64,000 nucleotides of DNA, from positions 1,240,001 through 1,304,000 of the forward strand of contig NZ_CP022423.1 in the NCBI RefSeq assembly GCF_002222655.1, read 5' to 3'. The stretch is from Vitreoscilla filiformis. Lineage in GTDB: Bacteria > Pseudomonadota > Gammaproteobacteria > Burkholderiales > Burkholderiaceae_C. Numbering within the stretch: the stretch's first letter is position 1; every line of letters starts with the position of its first letter. The translations under genes and the position numbers were made by a program. The notes beneath the pieces are model-generated. The model was not told where the DNA came from and made no database searches. It worked only from the letters and a program-made list of their open reading frames with translations. Of this stretch, positions 52,522 through 61,635 are shown piece after piece.

Positions 52522-55092
52522 TCACGCCTCCACCAAACCGTGCGCTTGTCGCTCTTGTGGGCTCAGGGGGCGTCCGGCCAAGTGACGGGCGGTGTCGGCC
52601 CAATGGTCGATGTCCAATGGCAGGCGCCACAGTGCGCCGGTCACGGTGTGGAGCCACGCACTGCGGCCCTCTCGGGAGGTCAGCAAGGTGGCGACCTTGT
52701 CGGCCAAAGCCAAGCGCCCCAGGCTCTGGCCTGTGCGGCTCCAGAGGTGCAGCACTTCGTCTTTCGAGGCCGCATCCCGGCAGGTGACACACAGCAGCAT
52801 GTCGGGTGTGGCCGCCAGATGCAGCACGGGGGCAGGGTGGTCGCGCAGCACGACAGCGGCATCCTCGCTGCCCGCCGGGGGCAGCCAGTACACATCGCAG
52901 CCATCGGCCACCAGCAGGCCCCCTTGCTCGTCCGCGAGGATGGGGCCGGGTTTGTTGCTGCGCAACACCAGGGCCCATTCGGGCAAGTCCCCGTCGCCGC
53001 CGGCTTGCCAACGGGCCACGCGGATGAACCCCTCGGCAATCAGGGCATAGATTTGGTCGCCATAGGGGGACAAGGCCACGGCCAGCACCTGTCCGGCCAC
53101 GTGCCACTCGGCCACTTGCTCCCATGCATGGGGCGGGCCGTCGAGCAGGCGCATCATGCCTTGGCCGTCGATGGTGGCAGAGCGGGCCACCGCACTCGCA
53201 CACGCCACCAACCCGAGGGTGCCAGGGGTGAGGGGGGCGGGCCACAGCACGGAGTCATGCAGTTGCCCGGCCCGGTCGATGGCCACGGCGTCGCCGCGTG
53301 GGCCGAGCAGCAGCAGGGCGTTGGCGTTGTCTAGCGTCAACATGCGCACCGCACTGAAGCCGTTGACGCGGATGTGCTGGCGCGTGTGGGCCACGTCTGT
53401 GTCGCCCAGGTGGACATCGCCTTGTGCATCGATCCACACCAAAGTGGCGTCTTCGCATGTCAAGCACTGGCTCACCGTGCTGGCTGGGAGGGTCGGTTGC
53501 AGCAAGGGGTGGCGCGCCCCCAATTCCCAGAGCATGACGTGACCTTGGCGCACATCCCCGGTGGCGGCGCGGTGGCGCAGCACGTCCACGGCCAGCGCGG
53601 TGGGCTGCCCCGCTTCCGGGCGCAGCAGGGTTTGGAACAGCGCGGGGCGCGTGCCCCAAGCCAGCCCATGGGTGGAAGGACGGGGAGGCTCCAGCGGGCA
53701 AACCAGCCACTGCGATTCCCCCACTTCCAAACTGAAGTCCGCCGCTTCAAAACAGGACTCCAGCGGCATCACCTCAAAACTCTTGGCTTGGCCGAAGTGA
53801 CCCCGCAACACCCCATAACGGCCTTGGCGCTTGCAGCTCAACAGCCAGTGGCCGTTGTGCGACCACAGCCTGAAGACCTGTTCAACTTTGGCCAGGGAGG
53901 TGGCCGGTTCCAGATCGGGCATTGGGCGCACGAACACCTCGTTGCGTTCCACCGTCAGCAGTTGCTGGCCGCTGAGCCAGGCCAGACCTTGGAGGGCATC
54001 GGGGCGGCCCGCGTAGCGCAAGCGGGTTTCGCTGCCCCGGCTGTCTTGAGGACGGATCAGACCAAGGATGCCGTCGGCACTGCCCCAAGCGAGCCAGTCC
54101 TCGCCACCCGGGCCATTCGGACCCGACCACGACAGCCAGCGCGGCACCGCCGTTTCACTCAATGCCGAGGGTTTGCGTGCCCCGAAGCGTTGCTCGGTTT
54201 CATTCCAGCGCAGCCAATGGATGCCCCCTTGGGCCGCCAATGCCAACCAGGGACGACCCCAAGCCAGGGCGGTGATCATGCCGGCGCGGGTTTGTGAGGT
54301 CTCGCGCACGCGCATGTCGCCCAAGTGGACGAAGCTGAGGTGGGTGGGACGGGTGTCGCGTGAGTCGGCGCGGGTGTCGATGCTGACCAGCCAGTCGCCA
54401 TCTGGGCTGAACGCCAATGCGCCCACCGGGCGGCCTGCCGGATGCAGGTGCAGGATGCGTTGCAGCCCAGGACACTGGCCCAGGCTGGTCAACAGCGCTT
54501 GGCGAGCGGGGACGGTATCGGCCACATCAGCCGCTGCGGCGGCCAGAGCCAGGGCCACATCCGGGCGGTGCTGCACCGCTTGCTGGGCCGCCAGCCCCGC
54601 CGCCCGGGATTGCAGCCCCCAGCACAGCGCTTGCAAGCGGCGCTGTTCTGCGTGTGCTGGCGTGGGTGCGGGGGCATCACCGCGTTGCAGGTGCAGCAGC
54701 AAGGTTTGCCAATCGATGGGCTGACCGGGCGCAGCACACGACCAGAGCCAATCAGACTCATGCAGCCACGCCACCGCTGGATGGGCACTCAGTGCCAGGG
54801 CCAATTCAGCGTGGCGGCTGCGGCTGCGGCTGTCCGTGGCTTGGTGGGGCACTTCGGGGCTGACGAGCACCCAAACGGGGTGCCCAGCCTGTCGGAGCGA
54901 CGACACGGGCGTCCACGCCGTGGCACTGAGCAGCCAGTGGGGGCTCAACAGCACCAAACAGACCGCCGTCGCGGGGGCCGCATGGGCGTCCAGGTGGACG
55001 TCGATGCCTTGGGTTTGGAGCCATTGGAGCAGGAGCGTGGCCGTATCGGCATCGGCCGGCGCATGGGACAGAAACAGCGAAGAGGTGGGCAT
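52522..55092 (-). CDS. TIR-like domain fused to beta-propeller (WD40-type) repeats
   Basis: An 856-residue protein. Residues 3-135 look like a divergent TIR domain (SLFLSHAPADADTATLLLQWL, IDVHLD, CLVLLSPHWLLSATAW), but the catalytic Glu expected after the SxxxW segment is absent. Residues 150-215 (AALCWGL-type helix, PDVALALAAAAADVADTVPARQALLTSLG) match the helical piece that precedes WD40 repeats in TIR-NTPase-WD40 proteins. From 220 (VGALAFSPDGDWLVSI) to about 840 there are two propellers' worth of WD40-like blades. No NTPase (Walker) motif is present. The role is unknown; defence or stress sensing is an inference. It is divergent from the thioredoxin-like gene. Confidence 0.72.
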   Translation of the reverse strand: MPTSSLFLSHAPADADTATLLLQWLQTQGIDVHLDAHAAPATAVCLVLLSPHWLLSATAWTPVSSLRQAGHPVWVLVSPEVPHQATDSRSRSRHAELALALSAHPAVAWLHESDWLWSCAAPGQPIDWQTLLLHLQRGDAPAPTPAHAEQRRLQALCWGLQSRAAGLAAQQAVQHRPDVALALAAAAADVADTVPARQALLTSLGQCPGLQRILHLHPAGRPVGALAFSPDGDWLVSIDTRADSRDTRPTHLSFVHLGDMRVRETSQTRAGMITALAWGRPWLALAAQGGIHWLRWNETEQRFGARKPSALSETAVPRWLSWSGPNGPGGEDWLAWGSADGILGLIRPQDSRGSETRLRYAGRPDALQGLAWLSGQQLLTVERNEVFVRPMPDLEPATSLAKVEQVFRLWSHNGHWLLSCKRQGRYGVLRGHFGQAKSFEVMPLESCFEAADFSLEVGESQWLVCPLEPPRPSTHGLAWGTRPALFQTLLRPEAGQPTALAVDVLRHRAATGDVRQGHVMLWELGARHPLLQPTLPASTVSQCLTCEDATLVWIDAQGDVHLGDTDVAHTRQHIRVNGFSAVRMLTLDNANALLLLGPRGDAVAIDRAGQLHDSVLWPAPLTPGTLGLVACASAVARSATIDGQGMMRLLDGPPHAWEQVAEWHVAGQVLAVALSPYGDQIYALIAEGFIRVARWQAGGDGDLPEWALVLRSNKPGPILADEQGGLLVADGCDVYWLPPAGSEDAAVVLRDHPAPVLHLAATPDMLLCVTCRDAASKDEVLHLWSRTGQSLGRLALADKVATLLTSREGRSAWLHTVTGALWRLPLDIDHWADTARHLAGRPLSPQERQAHGLVEA

Positions 55093-55171
55093 GGTCGGTC
55101 AAACAGACGGAGTCCCGGATGCCGGATTGTTCTCCAAGGTGCATAGGTGGAGAGTGGCACACTGCGCGCCT

Positions 55172-55570
55172 ATGTCGATCTCCCCCCAGTTGTCACCCAC
55201 CCAGCCGGCCATCCAAGGCGTGGTGGCTTGCCTGTGTGCCGGATGGTGTACCACGTGCGAGGCTTTTCGCCCGGCGTTTGCCGCCTTGGCGCAAGCCCAC
55301 CCCGAATGGCGCTTTGTCTGGGTGGACATCGAAGACCACGCCGATGCGTTGGAAACCGCCCCCGGGGGCGCACCGGACATCGACAACTTTCCCACCCTGC
55401 TGTTGAGCCAGCCCGGTGGCCAGGGTTTTTGGGGCACGATCCTGCCCCAAGCGCCCTTGGTTGAACGGTTGTTGCGGCAGGGCGAACAAGGTCGGTTGCC
55501 CCGTTTGACGCAAGCGGGTTTGGCTGAAGTCGTTACGGCCTTGGCCGAGTCACCCGACTGCCAACCCTGA
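55172..55570 (+). CDS. Thioredoxin-family protein
   Basis: A 132-residue thioredoxin fold with a redox pair C26/C29 in CAGWCTTCEAFRP and the cis-Pro loop DNFPTLLL. No signal peptide is evident, so it is probably cytoplasmic. The CTTC active site differs from the CGPC of thioredoxin 1. Start ATG 55172 lies 79 bp from the divergent TIR-like gene. Its partner proteins are unknown. Confidence 0.85.
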   Translation: MSISPQLSPTQPAIQGVVACLCAGWCTTCEAFRPAFAALAQAHPEWRFVWVDIEDHADALETAPGGAPDIDNFPTLLLSQPGGQGFWGTILPQAPLVERLLRQGEQGRLPRLTQAGLAEVVTALAESPDCQP

Positions 55571-55712
55571 AAGTCCGGCGCCTTCAAGCGTTTGGTGAGG
55601 AGGGTGCCGTCCAGGCGATGGGGGGCTGTCACTGGTTTGAACTTAGGCAACACTCGGACTGGACAAGTGCGCCGAGGCCAGCAATGCTGCGCTCTCCACA
55701 TCAGGAGACACC

Positions 55713-56366
55713 ATGGTTGTGCCCCCTCACCCGCCGCCGCCGTCCCGGCAGGCCATGCTCGCGCTGTATCGCCAGCGTGCCTCACGGTATGACATGGAGT
55801 TGGCGCCTTTCGAGCCGATCCGGCGCCAGGCCATTGATCGGCTGAACCTCAGGCCAGGTCAGACCGTGCTGGACGTGGGTTGCGGCACAGGACTGAGTTT
55901 GCCCGGCTTGTGCCAAGCCGTGGGCCCCCAGGGGCGTGTGGTGGGAGTGGAGCAGTGCCCCGAGATGCTGGCGCAGGCACGGGAGCGGGTGGCCGTGGAT
56001 CGCAGCGGCACGGCGGTGGAGCTGGTGTGTGCTTCAGTGCAACAAGCGCCCCTCGTGGGATGGGCCGATGCGGCCATGTTCCACTTCACCCACGACATCG
56101 TGTGCGATCCGCAAGCCTTGGCCCAAGTGCTGCGACACCTGCGACCCGGCGCCCACGTTGTGGCCACCGGTTTGCAGTGGGCCCCGGCATGGGCGTGGGC
56201 CACCAACGCCTGGGTGTGGAGTGCGGCGCTCTATTCGGTCAGCTCATTGCGGGGTTTGGAAGCGCCGTGGCGTTTGTTGGCAGCCGTGTTGCCGGGGTTG
56301 CGCGTCGAGCCGGTGTGGCAGGGGGCGGTGTATGTGGCCCACGGCCAAGTGCCCGACGCTCCTTGA
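55713..56366 (+). CDS. SAM-dependent class I methyltransferase
   Basis: A 217-residue methyltransferase. Motif I is VLDVGCGTGLSLP (residues 52-64). The acidic motif II is in VVGVEQCPEMLAQARER, and motif III in MFHFTHDIV. A proline-rich head (VVPPHPPPPSR) precedes the fold. CAGGAGA is the ribosome binding site. The acceptor is unknown. It stands alone and is convergent with a DMT permease. Confidence 0.85.
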   Translation: MVVPPHPPPPSRQAMLALYRQRASRYDMELAPFEPIRRQAIDRLNLRPGQTVLDVGCGTGLSLPGLCQAVGPQGRVVGVEQCPEMLAQARERVAVDRSGTAVELVCASVQQAPLVGWADAAMFHFTHDIVCDPQALAQVLRHLRPGAHVVATGLQWAPAWAWATNAWVWSAALYSVSSLRGLEAPWRLLAAVLPGLRVEPVWQGAVYVAHGQVPDAP

Positions 56367-56379
56367 GTTGAGTCCGCCT

Positions 56380-57255
56380 TCACGGGCGCCACGCGGCCAG
56401 AGCGGCCGCCCCGACGATCAACAAGCCCCCCACGGCCAACGCAGGGGTCAGGGTGCCGGCACCCAGCCACCACGCTGAACCGGCGGCCCAAAGCACTTCG
56501 GTGAGCATCACCACCCCCGTGATGCTGGCGGGCAGCCGCGCTGCACCGTACTGGAAACTCAGGTTGCTGGCCAAGAAAGCCAAACCCAGCAGCGTCGCAC
56601 CGGGCAGCCAATCGGTGGCGTGGGCCATTGGGGGCAGGGGTGCGGCCATGCCCACCGCCAGGGACGTGCCCACCATCACACCGCCCAGGAACATGGCCAA
56701 TCCGCAGGCGGCGCGGTCGAGGTGGGCTTCGCGGCGCAGCATCACGCTGTTGAACGCGAAGCTCAGGCCACCCAGCAGCCCCAACCCATCGACCCACTGC
56801 CAGCCCGCCCCCAAGGATTGCCCCTCGGCAGGCCACAGCACCGCAGCGGCGCCGCCCATGGCCAGCAGCACCCGCAGCCAAGCCGAAGCGCTGGGGCGTT
56901 CGTCCAGCAGCCACCATGCCAGCAGCACCAGCCACAGCGGCATCAGGTAAAACAGCAGCACCACACGCACCACGTCGCCAGCCGTGATGCCCCAGTTGAA
57001 CGAAGCGTTGGTGACACCCGACGCCAGCAAAATCAACCACAGTGCTGGGGTGGTGAACACGTCACGCCAAGCTCGCGGACGCACGCTCCCCAGCAGCAGC
57101 GTGATCAGCCCAAACACCAAGGCGGTGCTCCACAGCGGATGCAGCCCTTGCGCCTGCAATTCCCGCATGGGCCACCACGACAGGCCCCAGACCATGGCGT
57201 TGAACAACAGCCCCGCCACCGCTGCGGGCGGTGAGGTGTGAGAAGGCGATGCCAT
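56380..57255 (-). CDS. EamA/DMT-family permease
   Basis: A 291-residue, about ten-helix membrane protein with two EamA repeats (AGLLFNAMVWGLSWWPMRELQ; LGLAFLASNLSFQYGAARLPASITGVVMLTEVLWA). The VLLFYLMPLWLVLLAWWLLDERPS segment is a family signature. Start ATG 57255, 6 bp after the DedA-family stop on the same strand, so the two may be co-transcribed. Substrate unknown. Confidence 0.9.
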   Translation of the reverse strand: MASPSHTSPPAAVAGLLFNAMVWGLSWWPMRELQAQGLHPLWSTALVFGLITLLLGSVRPRAWRDVFTTPALWLILLASGVTNASFNWGITAGDVVRVVLLFYLMPLWLVLLAWWLLDERPSASAWLRVLLAMGGAAAVLWPAEGQSLGAGWQWVDGLGLLGGLSFAFNSVMLRREAHLDRAACGLAMFLGGVMVGTSLAVGMAAPLPPMAHATDWLPGATLLGLAFLASNLSFQYGAARLPASITGVVMLTEVLWAAGSAWWLGAGTLTPALAVGGLLIVGAAALAAWRP

Positions 57256-57261
57256 CCGGGA

Positions 57262-57888
57262 TCAGGACGCGGGATGCTTGGCCGCCTGGTGCTGACGCTT
57301 GCGGTACCACAGCACGCCGAGGGCGATGGCCCCCAAGCCCAGCAGCGCGAAAATCCCGTACTGGAAGCGGTGCAGCACGCTGAACATCCATTCCCAGTTG
57401 CGAGCGCCGAAGTAGCCCAGGTACACCCACACTGGCACGCTGATGAGTGCCGCCAGCCCATCCATGACGAACCACGTCAGGAAGCTCACGCGGCCCGTGG
57501 TGCCGGCGGTGAAAAACACTGGGGTGCGCAAACCGGGCAGAAAACGGGCGACGAACATCACCCAGCGCCCATACTTGACGAAAACGCGCTGCGCTTTGCG
57601 AAAGCGCACCGGCGTCAGCACGCAGCGCACGCCGGGCCAGCCCATGACGCGGCGCCCCAGGTGGCGACCCGCTAAAAACACCATGCCATCACCGATGAGC
57701 ACGCCGGCCATGCCGACAGCAAACATGGTGTGAACATCGGCGTAACCCATGCCGGCGATCACACCGCCGGTCACCAAGGTCACGTCTTCGGGGACGGGAA
57801 TGCCAAATCCGCAGATCAACAGCATGGTGAACACTGCCAGATAGCCGTATTCGGTAAAGATGGGGAGCAGGACGTTGAAGACTTCCAT
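57262..57888 (-). CDS. DedA-family membrane protein
   Basis: A 208-residue DedA/SNARE-associated protein thought to move lipids across the inner membrane. The key acidic residue is in [21 protein letters not shown], and the paired arginine motif is [18 protein letters not shown], both conserved. Start ATG 57888. The frame is open far upstream, but the family starts here. It is divergent from alr by 87 bp. Confidence 0.92.
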   Translation of the reverse strand: MEVFNVLLPIFTEYGYLAVFTMLLICGFGIPVPEDVTLVTGGVIAGMGYADVHTMFAVGMAGVLIGDGMVFLAGRHLGRRVMGWPGVRCVLTPVRFRKAQRVFVKYGRWVMFVARFLPGLRTPVFFTAGTTGRVSFLTWFVMDGLAALISVPVWVYLGYFGARNWEWMFSVLHRFQYGIFALLGLGAIALGVLWYRKRQHQAAKHPAS

Positions 57889-57975
57889 GGCAGGGCGCTG
57901 AAGCGGCAGGGCGCGGTTATAGCAGTATCGCCCTCTGGCACACTCCCCCATCCCTGTTGCTGGTGTTTCTTTCCC

Positions 57976-59070
57976 ATGCCCCGTCCGATAGAAGCCTTGG
58001 TTCATGCTGAATCCCTGTCCCACAATTTGGGACGTGCCCGGGCATGCGCTCCGGATGCGCGTGTTTGGGCGGTCGTCAAGGCCAACGCCTATGGGCACGG
58101 CATTGAGCGCGCTTTCGAGGCCCTGCGCGGGGCGGACGGGTTTGCCCTGCTGGATTTGGCCGAAGCCGAGCGCCTGCGTGCTTTGGATTGGCGTGGCCCC
58201 ATCCTGTTGCTCGAAGGGGTGTTCGAGCCGCGTGATTTGGAGCTGTGTTCGCGGCTCAACCTGTGGCACGTGATCCACTGCACCGAGCAGATCGACTGGC
58301 TGGCCGCGCACAAAACCCATGCGCCCCATCGCGTGTTCCTCAAGATGAACAGCGGCATGAACCGCTTGGGGTTTCAACCGCAAGCGCTGCGGGCGGCGTG
58401 GGCGCGGCTCAATGCGTTGCCGCAGGTGGATGAAATCTCCCTCGTCACCCACTTTTCGGATGCGGATGGGCCACGCGGCATCGCCCACCAAATGGCGGCC
58501 TGGGAAGCCACCACGCACGATTTGCCCGGCGAGCGCAGCTTGGCCAACAGCGCCGCGACGTTGCGCCACCTTTCAGCCGCCGGCGTTCGGGCCGATTGGG
58601 TGCGCGCCGGCATCTTGACCTACGGCGGTGTGCCCGATTTTCCGGAGCACGACGCAGCATTTTGGGATCTGCGCCCCGGCATGACCCTGCGCTCGCGCCT
58701 CATCGCCACCCAAAACTTGGTGGCCGGGGACACGGTGGGTTACGGCAGCACCTTCACCGCCCCAGCGCCCATGCGGGTGGGGGTGGTGGCGTGCGGTTAC
58801 GCCGATGGTTATCCGCGTCACGCACCGACGGGCACACCGATCTTGGTCGATGGGGTGCGCACCACCACGGTCGGGCGGGTGTCGATGGACATGCTGGCGG
58901 TGGATTTGACCCCCGTGCCGCACGCCGGCTTGGGCACCGAGGTGACGCTGTGGGGCTGTGGCCCGCGTGGCCGTGTGCTGGGCATCGACGAAGTGGCCCG
59001 GGCAGCGGGCACCATTGGCTATGAGCTGATGTGTGCGGTGGCGCCGCGTGTGCCGATGTCCTTGGTGTGA
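57976..59070 (+). CDS. alr: Alanine racemase
   Basis: A 364-residue PLP enzyme converting L- to D-alanine for peptidoglycan. The PLP lysine is K35 in [11 protein letters not shown]; the second base is Tyr in [10 protein letters not shown] near residue 256. [11 protein letters not shown] and [14 protein letters not shown] are signatures. Start ATG 57976. It lies 36 bp upstream of an FAD-linked dehydrogenase in the same direction. Confidence 0.96.
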   Translation: MPRPIEALVHAESLSHNLGRARACAPDARVWAVVKANAYGHGIERAFEALRGADGFALLDLAEAERLRALDWRGPILLLEGVFEPRDLELCSRLNLWHVIHCTEQIDWLAAHKTHAPHRVFLKMNSGMNRLGFQPQALRAAWARLNALPQVDEISLVTHFSDADGPRGIAHQMAAWEATTHDLPGERSLANSAATLRHLSAAGVRADWVRAGILTYGGVPDFPEHDAAFWDLRPGMTLRSRLIATQNLVAGDTVGYGSTFTAPAPMRVGVVACGYADGYPRHAPTGTPILVDGVRTTTVGRVSMDMLAVDLTPVPHAGLGTEVTLWGCGPRGRVLGIDEVARAAGTIGYELMCAVAPRVPMSLV

Positions 59071-59106
59071 CGACGAACTCAACCCCCGAAACGGATTGGA
59101 TTGGCG

Positions 59107-60528
59107 ATGACCCCGGTTTCCCATCAACCCCTGATCACCCCTCGACCCGTTCCCGCCGAACTGCTGGCGGTGCTGGCCGAGCGTTTGGGTGCGCGCTTGT
59201 CCACGGCGTGGGCGGTGCGCGAGCACCATGGCCGGGACGAGTCGCCCTTTGATGTGCCCCCGCCCGACGCCGTGTTGTTCTGCGAAAGCACCGAGGAGGT
59301 GGCCTTCGCGGTGGCTCAGGCCGCCCGCTGGAAGGTGCCGGTGATTCCGTATGGTGCGGGCTCCTCGCTGGAAGGCCACTTGCTGGCGGTGCAGGGCGGG
59401 TTGAGTTTGGACTTGTCGCGCATGAACACGGTGCTGCAACTCAATGCCGAAGATCAGACCGTGCGTGTGCAGCCCGGCGTGTTGCGCAGCCAGCTCAACC
59501 AAACGGTGAAAGATGCCGGGCTGTTTTTCCCCATCGATCCGGGCGCGGATGCTTCGATCGGCGGCATGACGGCCACACGTGCCTCTGGCACCAACGCCGT
59601 GCGCTACGGCACCATGCGCGAGAACGTGTTGGCGTTGACCGTGGTCACCGCCAGCGGGGAGGTGATTCACACCGGCACGCGGGCACGCAAGTCCAGCGCG
59701 GGTTACGACTTGACGCGCTTGATGGTCGGTTCCGAGGGCACGTTGGGGGTGATCACCGAGATCACGCTCAAGCTGCACCCGCTGCCCGAAAGCGTGGCGG
59801 CGGCCATTTGTTCGTTTGACGATGTGGCGTCGGCGGTGAACACCACCATCGCCATCATCCAGATGGGGGTGCCCATCGCCCGCTGTGAGCTGTTGGACAG
59901 CAACGCGGTGCGCGCCGTCAACCTGAACGACAAACTCGGTTTGAAAGAAAGCCCGATGCTGCTGATGGAGTTTCACGGCAGCCCCGCCAGCGTGCAAGAG
60001 CAAACCGAAACGGTGCAAGCGCTGGCGCACGAGCACGGTGGCCAAGCGTTCGAGTGGGCCACCACGCCCGAAGCACGCACGCGGTTGTGGCGAGCGCGGC
60101 ACCACGCTTATTTGTCGGCCCTGCAAACCAAGCCCGGCTGCCGCGCCGTGACCACGGACACCTGTGTGCCCATCTCACGCCTGGCCGAGGCGGTGACCGT
60201 GGCCGAGGACGAAGCGCGTGCAGCGGGATTGCCTTATTTCATCGTTGGGCACGTGGGCGATGGCAATTTCCACATCGCATACCTCATCGATCCGGCGCGG
60301 CCTGAGGAACGCGAGCTGGCCGAGCGTTTGAACGAAGGCGTGGTGCGCCGGGCCATTGCAATGCAAGGCACTTGCACCGGGGAGCACGGCATCGGCCTGC
60401 ACAAACAAGGGTTCTTGCTGGAGGAAGCCGGCGCGGGTGGGGTGGCGATGATGCGGGCGATCAAACAAGCGCTCGATCCGGACAACATCCTCAACCCGGG
60501 CAAGATTTTTCAGCGCCCAGCGGTTTAA
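59107..60528 (+). CDS. FAD-linked 2-hydroxyacid dehydrogenase (GlcD/D-lactate dehydrogenase type)
   Basis: A 473-residue VAO-family flavoprotein. The FAD-binding part has VIPYGAGSSLEGHLLAVQGG and DPGADASIGGMTATRASGTNAVRYG. The C-terminal domain ends HVGDGNFHIAYLIDP and GTCTGEHGIGLHKQGFL, both typical of D-lactate/glycolate dehydrogenases. The start is ATG 59107; a TTG two codons upstream is in frame. It follows alr directly, so the two may be co-transcribed. It ends 9 bp before the convergent GT61 gene. Confidence 0.92.
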   Translation: MTPVSHQPLITPRPVPAELLAVLAERLGARLSTAWAVREHHGRDESPFDVPPPDAVLFCESTEEVAFAVAQAARWKVPVIPYGAGSSLEGHLLAVQGGLSLDLSRMNTVLQLNAEDQTVRVQPGVLRSQLNQTVKDAGLFFPIDPGADASIGGMTATRASGTNAVRYGTMRENVLALTVVTASGEVIHTGTRARKSSAGYDLTRLMVGSEGTLGVITEITLKLHPLPESVAAAICSFDDVASAVNTTIAIIQMGVPIARCELLDSNAVRAVNLNDKLGLKESPMLLMEFHGSPASVQEQTETVQALAHEHGGQAFEWATTPEARTRLWRARHHAYLSALQTKPGCRAVTTDTCVPISRLAEAVTVAEDEARAAGLPYFIVGHVGDGNFHIAYLIDPARPEERELAERLNEGVVRRAIAMQGTCTGEHGIGLHKQGFLLEEAGAGGVAMMRAIKQALDPDNILNPGKIFQRPAV

Positions 60529-60537
60529 GCCGGGCGT

Positions 60538-61608
60538 TCAGGCCGTGTGCAGCGCCAAGATGTCGGCGGGGGCGGCTTCGACATCGGAGTGGATGCCTTT
60601 GGACGGATGCGTCGCCGGGAAGTAGCCGACGCGGAAGTCCAGTTCGCACTGGCTGGCCAAATCCCAAAAGTAGAGCGCTGGCATGGTGGTCGGCGCGATC
60701 ATCGTCACGCGGGTGCCCGGACGGCAGTAGAGCAGGTTGCTCAGAGACGCGCCGGCCAACGCGACGATCTCATCCGCCTCATGGAACAGGCGGGCTTGCT
60801 GGGCGTGGCTCAGGCGTCCGGTGGTGACGGGCGTCATGCCGTGCTGCTGCAAGGCGGCCAGCACGTCGGCATGGCGCGTGAGGTGGCGCGTGGAAGCATC
60901 GTCCCGGGTGACGAACAGGCGCTTGCCACGGCTTGAAGGTTCCGCCGCCTGGGCCTTTTGCAGCAGGTCGGGCAGACGGCTGCGCAGCAATTGCAGCGAG
61001 GTGGGGCAGTGCGTCAGCGGATGCTGGTTGCAGGCCGACGGGAAAAAGCCCTGGGTGAGTCGCACCGGGTGCTCAGGCAGCAGCACGCATCGCTGCAAGG
61101 AGATGCCCAGATCGTCCAAAGCCTCAAGAGCGGCTTCCACAAACTGCGGGTGGATGCCCACTTTGAGGTCAGGCCGCGTCCGCAAGGCATGCACGATGCG
61201 GGGCACGATGTCGGTCAAGCAGTGCCCGTAATTCTTGACGCCGTAGCGCGTCACGTACAACAAGGGTTCGTCGATGGTTTGCACGGGGCGCACGTCGGCC
61301 CGAGCCAGTTCGGGCAAGAGCTTGGATGGCGGGTGCCCACCCTCCAAGTTGTCCTGCACCAAGAGGTTCTGCGCCAGGATGTGACCTTTGCCCAGCACCG
61401 TGACTTCGGGCAGCGCGAACAGCCGTTGAGCGGGAAGCCGGCTGTCGATTTTGCTGAAGTGGTCGAGGTGCTGGTGCGAGTCCGGGGCGTGGATGCGCAG
61501 TTGAGTCGGGGCGCGGCGCTGATAGCTCTGGGCAGGCACCAGCGCAGCGACCGCCCGCACGCCCGGGATTTTTTCGAGGGGACGGATTTGGATCCCGGTA
61601 TCGTTCAT
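60538..61608 (-). CDS. Glycosyltransferase family 61 protein
   Basis: A 356-residue protein of the GT61 (DUF563) family. Diagnostic segments are YVTRYGVKNYGHCLTDIVPRI, RLFVTRDDASTRHL and EIVALAGASLSNLLYCRPGTRVTMIAP. No signal peptide is seen. ATG 61608 is preferred over a TTG five codons upstream. It lies 27 bp downstream of tldD on the same strand. The acceptor sugar is unknown. Confidence 0.88.
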   Translation of the reverse strand: MNDTGIQIRPLEKIPGVRAVAALVPAQSYQRRAPTQLRIHAPDSHQHLDHFSKIDSRLPAQRLFALPEVTVLGKGHILAQNLLVQDNLEGGHPPSKLLPELARADVRPVQTIDEPLLYVTRYGVKNYGHCLTDIVPRIVHALRTRPDLKVGIHPQFVEAALEALDDLGISLQRCVLLPEHPVRLTQGFFPSACNQHPLTHCPTSLQLLRSRLPDLLQKAQAAEPSSRGKRLFVTRDDASTRHLTRHADVLAALQQHGMTPVTTGRLSHAQQARLFHEADEIVALAGASLSNLLYCRPGTRVTMIAPTTMPALYFWDLASQCELDFRVGYFPATHPSKGIHSDVEAAPADILALHTA

Positions 61609-61635
61609 GGCGCGATTTTCCAAAATTCAGCGTGC

